Program-made: the position numbers and the translations under genes
The notes under the pieces: generated by a model
Seen by the model: the letters and a program-made list of their open reading frames with translations, nothing else
Told to the model about the DNA's origin: nothing
Database searches by the model: none
DNA from: an uncultured Bacteroidales bacterium
Lineage (GTDB): Bacteria > Bacteroidota > Bacteroidia > Bacteroidales > F082
Direction: 5' to 3'
DNA: 64,000 nt
Assembly (NCBI GenBank): GCA_946185535.1
Contig: CAMHJX010000018.1
Span: 1-64,000, forward strand
Part shown: piece after piece, positions 23,545 to 32,567 of the stretch
Layout: each line of letters opens with the position of its first letter
Numbering within the stretch: the first letter of the stretch is position 1

Positions 23545-25425
23545 ATGTATTACAAAAATAAAGGCAACAAGGCCACAAAGACCGGTTTCGGCGAGGGTGT
23601 CCTTGCTGCTGCGCAACAAGATAAAAGGGTGGTCGGATTGGGAGCCGACATTACCAATTCTGTCGGGATGAACCTTTTTGCAGAGGCCTTTCCCGAGAGG
23701 TTTCTCTCCATGGGTATCGCTGAACAAGATGCCGTGGCTACGGCTGCTGGATTGGCTCTAGGTGGTAAGATTCCCGTCTTTAGCACCTACGGCGTGTTTG
23801 CGGCGCACCGTGCCAACGACCAGATTCGTATCTCGGTGTGTTACAACAATGTGCATGTCGTCATCGGTGGTGCCCATGCTGGTGTTTCCGTAGGTCCCGA
23901 TGGCGCCACGCATCAGGCTTTGGAGGACATCGCGGCTATGCGTGTGTTGCCCAACATGACCGTCATCTCGCCTTGCGATGCCACCCAAGCCAAAGTCGCC
24001 ACCGAGAAAGCCATCCTTGAATGTAAAGGACCGGTCTATGTGCGTTTTGGGCGCGAGGCAGTGCCTGACTTTACTGCTGAAGATCAGGAATTTGAAATCG
24101 GAAAAGCTCAGCTGATGCAGGATGGTGGTGATGTCACGCTTGTTGCCACGGGACATGAGGTGTGGGAAGCCTTGGAAGCCGCTCACATGCTTCAACAGGT
24201 TGGTATCTCAGCTCGTGTCATCAATATGCACACCATCAAGCCGTTGGATGGCGAGATGCTCAACAAAGCTGCTGATGAGACCCGTATGATCTTCACTATT
24301 GAAGAGCATCAGGTTGCAGGCGGTTTGGGTGGTGCCGTAACAGAGTTTTTGGCCGAAAACCATCCTATCCGTGTTGTTCGTATTGGCATGAGCGACCGTT
24401 TCGGTGAGTCGGGACAGGCTTCAGCTTTGATGCATAAGTATGGCCTTGATGCCGCAGGCATCGTTAATCGGGTGCTAGAAATGGTCGCCAATGATGACCT
24501 CAGCATTTATATTCGCAAGATGGGCATGCCTTTCAACACTTATCCCAAGAAGCTGTATAATAGCAAGATGCTATATGAAGGCTACGACTATCACGATGAG
24601 TCGACTTTTGCGACCTGTCATGATACACAAGTCTATAAGCATTATATTGACCAAGGCAAACGGGGACATGAGGTGCGCGAGACATTAGCCCGCGCCCTCC
24701 ACGACCATTTCATCACGCGTGAGCTGTACAAAATGCTCGACCTTTATGATGAAAAAGATGTCATTGGCATTATGGGAGGCCATGCCAAAAGGCGTGACGA
24801 CCCACAATACCGCCAAATCGTGTTTTTGAGCAAGAAACTGACCGAAATGGGTCGCTTGATGGTCACAGGCGGTGGTCCAGGTGCCATGGAGGCCACACAT
24901 CTTGGCGCATGGATGGCGGGTAGGAGCGAGGCTGAGACCAATGAGGCAGTTGACATGCTCATGCCTTCGCCGACCTACAAGGATGAAGGCTGGCTTTGCC
25001 GTTCTTTCGAGGTGATGGAACGTTTTCCTCTGCAAACGGACTACCGCAGCCTTGCCATCCCGACCTATTATTACGGTCATGAGCCAACGGCACCTTTTGC
25101 TACCGACATCGCCAAATACTTCGACAACAGCGTGCGCGAGGATGGTATAGTCACCATTGCCAAGGGCGGCATCATCTATACGCCTGGCAGTGCGGGTACT
25201 ATGCAGGAGATTTTCCAGGACGCAGGCCAAAACCACTACGAGAGTGAAGGCTATGCCAGCCCGATGATCTTTATGGGCAAGGACTACTATACCAACTGCA
25301 TGCCTGCCTATTCGTTACTGAAAGACCTGAGCGACAGAGGTTTGTTTAAGAATATGATACTCACTATTTCCGATGATAACGATGAGATTATCGATGCGAT
25401 AGTGAGGTTTAGGGAGGGGAAATGA
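23545..25425 (+). CDS. Transketolase C-terminal subunit fused to a LOG-family domain
   Basis: The ATG at 23545 gives MYYKNKGNKATKTGFGEGVL; an upstream frame lies in a repeat. Residues of about 1-315 are the transketolase Pyr and C-terminal domains (SMGIAEQDAVATAAGLAL, GGAHAGVSVGPDGATHQ, TIEEHQVAGGLGGAV). From about residue 330 a second protein follows: GIMGGHAKRRDDPQYRQIV, VTGGGPGAMEATHLGAWMAG and TPGSAGTMQEIFQDA, which are the nucleotide-binding and PGGxGT-type motifs of LOG (lysine-decarboxylase-like) proteins. LOG proteins hydrolyse nucleoside monophosphates to base and ribose 5-phosphate. Ribose 5-phosphate is a transketolase substrate, so the fusion makes metabolic sense, though that is inference. 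In the last motif the usual second Gly reads Ser (GSAGT). Confidence 0.85.
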   Translation: MYYKNKGNKATKTGFGEGVLAAAQQDKRVVGLGADITNSVGMNLFAEAFPERFLSMGIAEQDAVATAAGLALGGKIPVFSTYGVFAAHRANDQIRISVCYNNVHVVIGGAHAGVSVGPDGATHQALEDIAAMRVLPNMTVISPCDATQAKVATEKAILECKGPVYVRFGREAVPDFTAEDQEFEIGKAQLMQDGGDVTLVATGHEVWEALEAAHMLQQVGISARVINMHTIKPLDGEMLNKAADETRMIFTIEEHQVAGGLGGAVTEFLAENHPIRVVRIGMSDRFGESGQASALMHKYGLDAAGIVNRVLEMVANDDLSIYIRKMGMPFNTYPKKLYNSKMLYEGYDYHDESTFATCHDTQVYKHYIDQGKRGHEVRETLARALHDHFITRELYKMLDLYDEKDVIGIMGGHAKRRDDPQYRQIVFLSKKLTEMGRLMVTGGGPGAMEATHLGAWMAGRSEAETNEAVDMLMPSPTYKDEGWLCRSFEVMERFPLQTDYRSLAIPTYYYGHEPTAPFATDIAKYFDNSVREDGIVTIAKGGIIYTPGSAGTMQEIFQDAGQNHYESEGYASPMIFMGKDYYTNCMPAYSLLKDLSDRGLFKNMILTISDDNDEIIDAIVRFREGK

Positions 25426-25453
25426 GTTGCGCTAGTTGTAGTTTTAGTGGAAC

Positions 25454-28400
25454 TTAGTTTTTCTTCACAAATACTTTAGAAACAATGTCATGGCCTAATT
25501 CAATTCGGATGAAATAGGTTCCAGTATTATAGTTACTCACATTCAACATGACCATGTCTTGTTGTTCCACTTCACGGTCCTCCATCAATTGTCCAAGCGA
25601 ATTATAGATAGAGATACGTTTGATATCATTGCCTTTGATGCAGAGATTGTCGCTTGCTGGATTGGGGAAAAGCTCGACCGTTTCAGTTTTTTCGTCAATG
25701 CCGTCAACATGGAAGAAGTGGGCAACGAGATGGCGCGAGTGGTCAACGGTAAATGTATAAGTAGCTGATTCTGATACAATCGTACTACCTTCGGTCCAAT
25801 TATGGAAGAGGTAGCTGTCATTGGGAACTGCACTAAGTGTGGCTATTCCGCTAGCAGGATATGTACCCGCTCCAATGATGATACCACCAATTTCAGGGTC
25901 AGCCTCGGCAGTTATTTCGTAAGACAAAGGAATGAAATGGGCGACGAGGTCGCGGTTACTTGTAACAGTGAAACTATAGTTAGGCTGATCTGACACATGC
26001 GCACCATTTTCCATCCAATTCACGAAGGCAAAGCCTATATTGGCTGAAGCTTGAACCGTGCATATCTGACCATAGTTGAAAGTTCCACCGCCATTTACAT
26101 TTCCGCCTTCTGTTGGACTGGCGTCGACACTTATGTTGTAATCTACCATTGTAAAGTGTGCAATAAAAGTAGCAGATTCAATGACGGTGAAAGAATATGT
26201 AGGGTTGGTTGAAACCTGCGTCCCGTTTTTGGTCCATTTTTGGAAAATGTACCCTGTATTGGCAGTTGCCGACAGTGTGCAGTTGTCTCCATAGTTGTAG
26301 CCTCCGGAGCCAGAAACGGTTCCACTTTCAGTGGGATTGGCAATGGCAGTAATGACGTAGTTTTGGGTGGTGAAGTTGGCCACAAGGCTTCTGTCAGAAG
26401 TGATGGTGAACGTATAAGTTGGTTGGTTGGAAACAGGATTCCCGTTTTCCGTCCAATTGATGAAGTTGAAGCCAGGGTTCGTTGTCGCTGTCACGGTGCA
26501 GTTGTCACCGTAATGGAACCCACCGCCGCCTGAGACTGTACCACCGTTGGAAGGATTGGCGGAGATGTTGATGACATAGTTGTTCAATTGGAAATGTGCC
26601 ACAAAACTTGCTGCTTCCGTCACGGTGAAGGAATATGCTTCGTTCGACGAGACCTGTGTTCCGTTTTTGGTCCAACGTAGGAAAGTGTAGCCAGGATTTG
26701 GTGTTGCTGTCAAAGTACAGGTTTGTCCATAATTGTATGTTCCGCTTCCAGAGATTGTTCCGCTATTGTTAGGATTGGATGAGGCGTTGATGGTGAAACT
26801 CTGTAGCTGGAAATGTGCCACGAAATTTGCTTCTTCCGTCACGGTGAAGGAATAAATGCTATTAGTCGAAATCAGGGATCCGTTTTTCGTCCAATTGACG
26901 AAATCAAAGCCTGTTGAGGGCGTAGCTGTCAAAGTGCATGTCTGACCATAATAGTATGTCCCACCTCCATTGATTGTGCCTCCATTGTATGGGTCGGAAG
27001 ATGTATTGATGGCGAAGCTTTGTAATTGGAAATGTGCTACGAAGTTCGCTGCTTCCGTCACGGTAAAGGAATAACTGCTGTTGGTCGATACTTGTGTGCC
27101 ATTTTTGGTCCAGCTAATGAAGTCGTAGCCTATGGCTGGAGTCGCCGTTAGGACACAAGTTTGTCCATAGTTGTATGTTCCACTACCGTTCACTGAGCCA
27201 CCATTACTTGGATTTGTCGAGGCGTTGATAGTAAAACTTTGCAGTTGGAAATGTGCTTCAAAGCTTGCCGCTTCCGTTACAGTAAAAGAATAGCTGGTAT
27301 TGGTCGAAACCTGCGTTCCATTTTTAGTCCATTTGATAAAATCGTAGCCTGTGGCTGGTACTGCTGTCAACGTGCAGGTCTGCCCGTAATAATATGTTCC
27401 GTCTCCACTAATTGTTCCACCACTGTCTGGGTTGGAATAAGCAGAGATGGTAAAGCTTTGTAATTGGAAATGAGCCACATAGGTCGCGGCTTCTGTCACA
27501 ATAAAGGAATAGCTAGTGTTGGTTGATACTTGGGCTCCATCTTTGGTCCATTTGACGAAATCATAACCCGTGGTTGGTGTTGCCGTCAAGGTGCAAGTGC
27601 TGCCGTAATTGTATGTTCCTTCGCCGCTAACCGAACCGCTGTTGCTTGGGTTGATTGAGGTGTTGATAATGAAGCTTTGCAGTTGAAAATGTGCTACATA
27701 ATCTGCTGCTTCCGTCACTGTGAAGGAATAGCTGGTACTAGTTGATACCTGCGTCCCGTTTTTTGTCCATTTGATGAAATCGTAGCCCGTAGCAGGTGTT
27801 GCTGTCAATGTGCAAGTCTGACCATAGTTGTATGTTCCTCCGCCAGTAATTGTTCCGCCGTTGCTTGGGTTTGCCGATGGGTTGATGTTAAAACTTTGTA
27901 ACTGGAAATTCCCCACATAGTAGGAAGCTTCTTCCGCTACTGTAAAGGAATAGTCGGGACTAGTCGAAACCTGGCTTCCGTTTTTGGTCCAATTAATAAA
28001 GTCATAACCAGTCGAAGGGGTCGCTGACAAGGTGCAAATGCTGCCGTAGTTGTATGTTCCATCACCGGCAACGGTGCCACCATAGGATGGGTTGGCGGTT
28101 GCAGATACCATGCATGGGGGATTCCCGACTCGTACGCGGATTATGTTCGATGGATCAGATTCAAAGGAATAGTAGTTGGTAGTAACGTGGTAATTGAAGA
28201 AGCCAATAGGAACGTTGCTGTCCGTATAGGAGCTGTTGTTTATGTTATTGGCTACTACATTATTGTCGCGATAGAGTTTGTAGGTGTAGGTACCGTTGGT
28301 GATGTATGTCTTGATTAGCCATGACCGATCTGTCATGATTTCCCATCGTTGACCCGTTTGAGAATATAGAGAGGCGTCCTCAACTCCAGTGCTTGAATAG

Positions 28401-30250
28401 GGACAATAAGAAGCGGGATTGCTTGTCTCGGAATAGAATACTATCCATAAGTCTTTAGTGTAGTCGATGACTATGGGCGTGGAAAAAACAATATCTTGCC
28501 AGCTTTCTGCTGTAGCATTATAGCTTTGCTGATACAATAACTCAGTAGGATACGCGATATCTCCTTTATAGATGGATACGGTATAACTACCTGCATTGTG
28601 GGAGTAGAAAGCTACTTTCTCAATAGCCATTCCTGCATATTCACTTAATGTTGAAACGGGATAGCGATGTGCCCAATAGGTTCCACCATCATATCCAAAG
28701 TTGTTTGTCACACTTCCAGTACCATATTGCATTATCAATTCTTCAGAGGCTGGGGCTTGCCACGACAAGTTGACATTGTTTCCACTTACAGTGGCCTGAA
28801 GATTGGTGGGTATTGGGCCTGGGAAATGAACATCAGCGACCGCAGTGTTGGATTTCAATGACATAGTGCCGTCCGATTTCACGCTTTTCACATAATAGAA
28901 ATGGGTCCCGTAAGTGACATTACTGTCAGTGTAGCTTGTGGTTTGTAAATTGTTGGCAATCATTGTGTCGTCTCGATAGACCCGATAATGGGCAGCGCTA
29001 CTGACGCTATTCCATGTAATGGTTACATTTCTGCCGTTTACAGTAGAATTAATATTGGAAGGAGGTGCGATATTTGGATTACCGGGATAGCAGTTGAAAA
29101 CCGCAGCATTATCAATGTTGTAACCTCTATTGTTTGAGTTCTCCGTGTCGTTTCTTTGTGGATTCAAAGATCCGATCATAAAAAAGCCGTCATATCTTCC
29201 TGACCACCCCCAATTAAAATGAAAGAAATCGTTTTCATCATATCCGTCGCATACAAAAGAATGAGAGGTGGTTCCTTCATCTCTTGTACCTCTATATGGA
29301 AGAGGACGACCTAGATTTAAATCCTGTTTCAGCATTTCAATCCACTGTGAATCGGAATATTGAGTGTTTCCTCCAGAGGATTTGGTTCTGTAAACAGCAC
29401 TTGAAGAGAATTTAAAGTAGTGGGAAAGCATTGTTGGGACGTAAATCAATCTGGCACTTGTTCCATCTGGCCCATAGTTAGAACCTAACGACACACCACA
29501 ATGATACATCAAGGTGGCTACAGCTATGGCTTCCTCGTCAGTGTAACCTCTTGAATAATAGTCTTTCATGTTGTCCCAATCGTATGTGGTGTTGCCGAAA
29601 TTGGCATATTGGTTGCCGTATTCAGGATGGCTGTTAGGTGTATACGAATAAGACCCAATCCCTTTAACTGGATGTTCCCAATAGTTCATTACTTGAGCCA
29701 TCGCTGTGGCAACACAACCCGTATAGCAATGACCGTTTGGTCCAACTGAGTCAGCTGGACATAAATCGTTGAAAGGTGCGCTTTGGCTCCATTTGGTTCT
29801 AAGAAGAGGGCCTGCACTATTTCTTGATTTTGGAGTTAAACCGATGCCGTTCAACAGATTATCCCATTCCAATGAGATTTCATCGTCAGCTTCCCACCTG
29901 CTATCCGACACAAAAGCGATTTCATCATTGTATGCCTTCAACCATTCGTAAGTGCTTTCGGGCATTGTCTCAGTTCCAAATCCTCCCTCGGTTGAATAGC
30001 CCAAAACGGGATGCACAGCGTTGTCGGCAGCAATGATGACGAAACAGTGCTCGTTGCCAAAAATGTATATGTTAGGAAAGGATTCCTTTTCAGCAAAGTC
30101 AACGAGATGGATATCCGCGTTATTGAGCCGCTTTGAATTCAAAAAGGTGTTGGCTGCCTTCTGTGCTGTTTGCACAGTCACATTCTCAGCGAAGGCTGAT
30201 AAGACCATGGCTAAAAGAAGGGTCAAAAGAAGGATGGTTTTTCTTGCCAT
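25454..30250 (-). CDS. Secreted C10-family cysteine protease with eleven InlB-type repeats and type IX sorting domain
   Basis: The ATG at 30250 begins MARKTILLLTLLLAMVLSAF, a signal peptide. Residues of about 25-420 form a streptopain-like (C10) protease: propeptide, then GHCYTGCVATAMAQVMNYW with the likely catalytic Cys179, and TTSHSFVCDGYDENDFFHF with the catalytic His. Two fibronectin-III-like segments follow (about 420-560 and 680-720), with a beta-sandwich between them. Eleven tandem repeats of about 73 residues then run to the C-terminal sorting domain (VELFPNPASDNLCI, ISIYNSLGQLME, GTYFIRIELG). Each repeat has the WTKNG and VAHFQLQ words of divergent InlB B-repeats. The protein has 1598 residues and should be a surface-exposed protease or adhesin. 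Confidence 0.88.
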   Translation of the reverse strand: MARKTILLLTLLLAMVLSAFAENVTVQTAQKAANTFLNSKRLNNADIHLVDFAEKESFPNIYIFGNEHCFVIIAADNAVHPVLGYSTEGGFGTETMPESTYEWLKAYNDEIAFVSDSRWEADDEISLEWDNLLNGIGLTPKSRNSAGPLLRTKWSQSAPFNDLCPADSVGPNGHCYTGCVATAMAQVMNYWEHPVKGIGSYSYTPNSHPEYGNQYANFGNTTYDWDNMKDYYSRGYTDEEAIAVATLMYHCGVSLGSNYGPDGTSARLIYVPTMLSHYFKFSSSAVYRTKSSGGNTQYSDSQWIEMLKQDLNLGRPLPYRGTRDEGTTSHSFVCDGYDENDFFHFNWGWSGRYDGFFMIGSLNPQRNDTENSNNRGYNIDNAAVFNCYPGNPNIAPPSNINSTVNGRNVTITWNSVSSAAHYRVYRDDTMIANNLQTTSYTDSNVTYGTHFYYVKSVKSDGTMSLKSNTAVADVHFPGPIPTNLQATVSGNNVNLSWQAPASEELIMQYGTGSVTNNFGYDGGTYWAHRYPVSTLSEYAGMAIEKVAFYSHNAGSYTVSIYKGDIAYPTELLYQQSYNATAESWQDIVFSTPIVIDYTKDLWIVFYSETSNPASYCPYSSTGVEDASLYSQTGQRWEIMTDRSWLIKTYITNGTYTYKLYRDNNVVANNINNSSYTDSNVPIGFFNYHVTTNYYSFESDPSNIIRVRVGNPPCMVSATANPSYGGTVAGDGTYNYGSICTLSATPSTGYDFINWTKNGSQVSTSPDYSFTVAEEASYYVGNFQLQSFNINPSANPSNGGTITGGGTYNYGQTCTLTATPATGYDFIKWTKNGTQVSTSTSYSFTVTEAADYVAHFQLQSFIINTSINPSNSGSVSGEGTYNYGSTCTLTATPTTGYDFVKWTKDGAQVSTNTSYSFIVTEAATYVAHFQLQSFTISAYSNPDSGGTISGDGTYYYGQTCTLTAVPATGYDFIKWTKNGTQVSTNTSYSFTVTEAASFEAHFQLQSFTINASTNPSNGGSVNGSGTYNYGQTCVLTATPAIGYDFISWTKNGTQVSTNSSYSFTVTEAANFVAHFQLQSFAINTSSDPYNGGTINGGGTYYYGQTCTLTATPSTGFDFVNWTKNGSLISTNSIYSFTVTEEANFVAHFQLQSFTINASSNPNNSGTISGSGTYNYGQTCTLTATPNPGYTFLRWTKNGTQVSSNEAYSFTVTEAASFVAHFQLNNYVINISANPSNGGTVSGGGGFHYGDNCTVTATTNPGFNFINWTENGNPVSNQPTYTFTITSDRSLVANFTTQNYVITAIANPTESGTVSGSGGYNYGDNCTLSATANTGYIFQKWTKNGTQVSTNPTYSFTVIESATFIAHFTMVDYNISVDASPTEGGNVNGGGTFNYGQICTVQASANIGFAFVNWMENGAHVSDQPNYSFTVTSNRDLVAHFIPLSYEITAEADPEIGGIIIGAGTYPASGIATLSAVPNDSYLFHNWTEGSTIVSESATYTFTVDHSRHLVAHFFHVDGIDEKTETVELFPNPASDNLCIKGNDIKRISIYNSLGQLMEDREVEQQDMVMLNVSNYNTGTYFIRIELGHDIVSKVFVKKN
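25711..28114. repeat. Eleven ~219-bp tandem coding repeats
   Basis: Eleven units of about 73 codons encode the InlB-type repeats of the C10 protease. Units 2-7 (nearer the N terminus) are the most alike, with GTYNYGQTCTLTATP and WTKNGTQVSTN nearly constant. The last four are more divergent. This suggests recent expansion of the middle units, and the region is prone to copy-number change and assembly collapse. Confidence 0.85.
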
Positions 30251-30273
30251 AGTTAGTCTATTTCGGTCTTTTT

Positions 30274-30597
30274 TCAGGCCCCCAACACCCTCCTCATCGC
30301 ACTCACCATGTTTTCTTCCATCATAGTGCACTTCTCATCAGCTTCGATGACGGCACAGAGGTCGGCCAAGAGGTCGATTCGGTCGCCTTCAGTGGCGGCG
30401 TATAAGGGCTTGTTCTCGCGGATGCAGGCAATGACTTCGGCATCGCTCATCTTGGAGAAAAGCTTTTCCGTTTTTTCAACGGCATCGAATCCGCTCCTTT
30501 CGAGCATTACTTTCACTTCTTCCGATTTGATGTTACCATCGATGTTGGCGGCATAAAGCATCACCATCGTCTTGAATTCTTCTTTGTTGAGTGTCAT
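30274..30597 (-). CDS. Small helical protein, TerB-like
   Basis: The 107-residue protein (MTLNKEEFKTMVMLYAANID) is all helical. YAANIDGNIKSEEVKVML resembles the acidic helix pair of TerB-like proteins. I cannot name a function; TerB folds occur in tellurite-resistance and membrane-stress proteins. It lies 23 bp upstream of the C10 protease gene and 49 bp downstream of the DUF4301 gene on the same strand, so the three may share a transcript. Confidence 0.55.
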   Translation of the reverse strand: MTLNKEEFKTMVMLYAANIDGNIKSEEVKVMLERSGFDAVEKTEKLFSKMSDAEVIACIRENKPLYAATEGDRIDLLADLCAVIEADEKCTMMEENMVSAMRRVLGA

Positions 30598-30646
30598 GGC
30601 ATTATGTTGTTGGGTTGTTTAACTATTTGATTTTCTAATTGTTGAA

Positions 30647-32158
30647 TTAACTATGCATCGGTTTCAAAAGGTCGTTAACGGTCTTCACCGGATTGAAGGT
30701 CTCGATGGGCACTTCGACGAAGATGGTGATCCAGTCGGCCATGGCGCCGTTCCAGAGACCGGGCAGCTCCAAGGCTTTCAACTCACGGCCGTCCTTCGAC
30801 TTGTTGGAGATAAAGCCTGTGTTGGCATCCACATAGTCGGTCAGGCAGAAGGCCTCGCCCTTGTAGTTCCAACAACCGCACACGAGGTCGACGGGGTTGA
30901 AGTGCGTCGAGCCTTGGAAGATGGCTTCTTGAGCCTCGTCTTTGTGGTTGATTTGCGAGGATTCGATGATTTGCAGCGACACCTCGTCGTCAAGGTTCTT
31001 CACCCAGAAAGGACCGCCTCCAGGCTCGCCTTCGTTCTTCACCATGCCACAGATGCGCATCGGGCGGTTAAGTTTGTTGTACAGATAGTCGATCTTCTCG
31101 ATGTCATTGTAACCGTTTACGAAGTCTGGGATGTCCATCATCAGTTGCTCTTTGGCGAAACGGATGGCTTCGTTCAGTTCGTCGGTAGAGACGGCACCTT
31201 GGTCAAGCATCTCTAGGTACTCGAAGGTGCGCTGCTGCAAGTGGAGTAGGAGACCTGCCAACACCTTTTTATATACGATGGTGGTCTGTGCCTTGGTCTC
31301 GGGCACGATGTTGTCGATGTTCTTGATGAAGACGATTTCCTCCCCGAGGTCGTTCAGGTTCTCGATGAGGGCACCGTGGCCTCCCGGACGGAACAGAATC
31401 TTGCCGTTGGCCTCGCGGAACAACTCACCGTTGGCGTCGATGGCTACCGTGTCAGTGGATGGCTTCTGGCAGGAATAGGTGATGTCGTATCGCACACCGT
31501 ATTTCTTCTCGTAGTCGGCTTTCAGCGCGCTGACAGTTTTCTTGAAAGGCTCTTCATGCTCGGGCGAGACGGTGAAGTGTAGCTTGGCAATGCCTTCGTT
31601 GTCGGTGGCATAACGGGCGGCTTCCACCAAATGTTCTTCCAAAGCCAGACGGTTGAATCCGTCATAGTGGTGGAACTTCAGCAAGGCCTTAGGTAGTTTG
31701 CCGTAGTTCAGGCCGTCTTCCAAAAGAAGGGCTTTCACAATGTCAACTTTACGACCTTCCTTTAATAAGGTGTCAATGTCGTTGCCATAAAGGCGTTTGA
31801 CGGCAGCATTGAGGTCGTCGAAGAAGGCGAAATTATGGATATGGGCGAAGAAGATGTCCGTGAACTTGGTCTCTTCGGCAGTCTCGATGAAGGCAAAGAG
31901 GTCTTTGAACATGCGCGATGCAGCACCCGAGGCGGGTACGAATTTCGTGAATTGGTAGAATTCCTTGTCGTCCTCGAAGTTGGCGGTCATCTGTTTCACC
32001 TGTTCCTCATCGAGGCGCAAAATACCGTCGCCAAGGGTGGCAGGGCGCATCAGTTGAACATATTGTGTGCCGCGTTTGAGCTGCGCAACTTGTTGTATTA
32101 CTTGATTTTCGTTGATGTTTCTTTCCGAAAGCTGTTGAAGGTCTTTTTCTGTAAGCAT
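30647..32158 (-). CDS. DUF4301 family protein
   Basis: The 503-residue cytoplasmic protein begins MLTEKDLQQLSERNINENQV. It contains FTKFVPASGAASRMFKDLFA, FRPGGHGALIENLNDL and GEPGGGPFWVKN, which I recall from the Bacteroidota family DUF4301. The PASGAASRM loop resembles the nucleotide-binding loop of NTP-transferase-fold enzymes, so a nucleotide-sugar or similar activity is possible, but this is inference. A CAAAAATA match at 32181-32188 is a possible -7 element. Confidence 0.75.
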   Translation of the reverse strand: MLTEKDLQQLSERNINENQVIQQVAQLKRGTQYVQLMRPATLGDGILRLDEEQVKQMTANFEDDKEFYQFTKFVPASGAASRMFKDLFAFIETAEETKFTDIFFAHIHNFAFFDDLNAAVKRLYGNDIDTLLKEGRKVDIVKALLLEDGLNYGKLPKALLKFHHYDGFNRLALEEHLVEAARYATDNEGIAKLHFTVSPEHEEPFKKTVSALKADYEKKYGVRYDITYSCQKPSTDTVAIDANGELFREANGKILFRPGGHGALIENLNDLGEEIVFIKNIDNIVPETKAQTTIVYKKVLAGLLLHLQQRTFEYLEMLDQGAVSTDELNEAIRFAKEQLMMDIPDFVNGYNDIEKIDYLYNKLNRPMRICGMVKNEGEPGGGPFWVKNLDDEVSLQIIESSQINHKDEAQEAIFQGSTHFNPVDLVCGCWNYKGEAFCLTDYVDANTGFISNKSKDGRELKALELPGLWNGAMADWITIFVEVPIETFNPVKTVNDLLKPMHS

Positions 32159-32239
32159 AATGATAGGTTTTTAAACGCTTCAAAAATAAGAAATTAAGTA
32201 ATGCGAAGAAAAAAAACTACAAAAAATTTCTTCAATCGG

Positions 32240-32268
32240 TTGCAGCATTGAAAAAAGTTGTATCTTTG
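32240..32268 (+). promoter_or_regulatory. Predicted promoter of the tRNA-Leu pair
   Basis: TATCTTTG at 32261-32268 matches TAnnTTTG, and a TTG lies 18 nt upstream at 32240-32242. This fits the -33/-7 promoter of Bacteroidota. The first tRNA begins 14 bp downstream. Confidence 0.6.
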
Positions 32269-32281
32269 CAGCCGATTTCAA

Positions 32282-32365
32282 GCCCAGGTGGTGAAATTGG
32301 TAGACACGCCACTTTGAGGGGGTGGTGCCGATTACGGCATGCAAGTTCGACTCTTGTCCTGGGCA
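32282..32365 (+). tRNA. tRNA-Leu(GAG)
   Basis: The 7-bp acceptor stem gcccagg/cctgggc, a D arm with ggtgaaattggtagacac, an anticodon arm ccact-ttgaggg-ggtgg with anticodon GAG, a long variable arm (tgccgattacggca) and a T arm with gttcgac give a class II tRNA read as Leu. CCA is not encoded. It is followed after 10 bp by a second tRNA-Leu. Confidence 0.95.
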
Positions 32366-32375
32366 CTGATTCCAA

Positions 32376-32457
32376 GCCCCGATGGCGGAATTGGTAGACG
32401 CGTACGTTTCAGGTGCGTATATCGAGAGGTGTGCAGGTTCGACTCCTGTTCGGGGCA
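32376..32457 (+). tRNA. tRNA-Leu(CAG)
   Basis: The acceptor stem gccccga/tcggggc, D arm gcggaattggtagacgc, anticodon arm tacgt-ttcaggt-gcgta with anticodon CAG, a variable arm of class II size and a T arm with gttcgac identify a Leu tRNA. It shares a transcript with the GAG isoacceptor just upstream. Confidence 0.95.
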
Positions 32458-32567
32458 CGACAAACAAAAATTCCTAACTCTGAAAATCAACGAGTTAGGG
32501 ATTTTTCTTGCCCAAAAGTCCCCCTGCTGTGTCAACCACGTGTCAACGGAAATCTTGGCTTTACTCC

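Noticed and set aside
25711..28114. Possible CRISPR array, because of regular repeats
   Set aside because: The units are about 219 bp, fully coding in one frame and encode InlB-type protein repeats; there are no short repeats with unique spacers.
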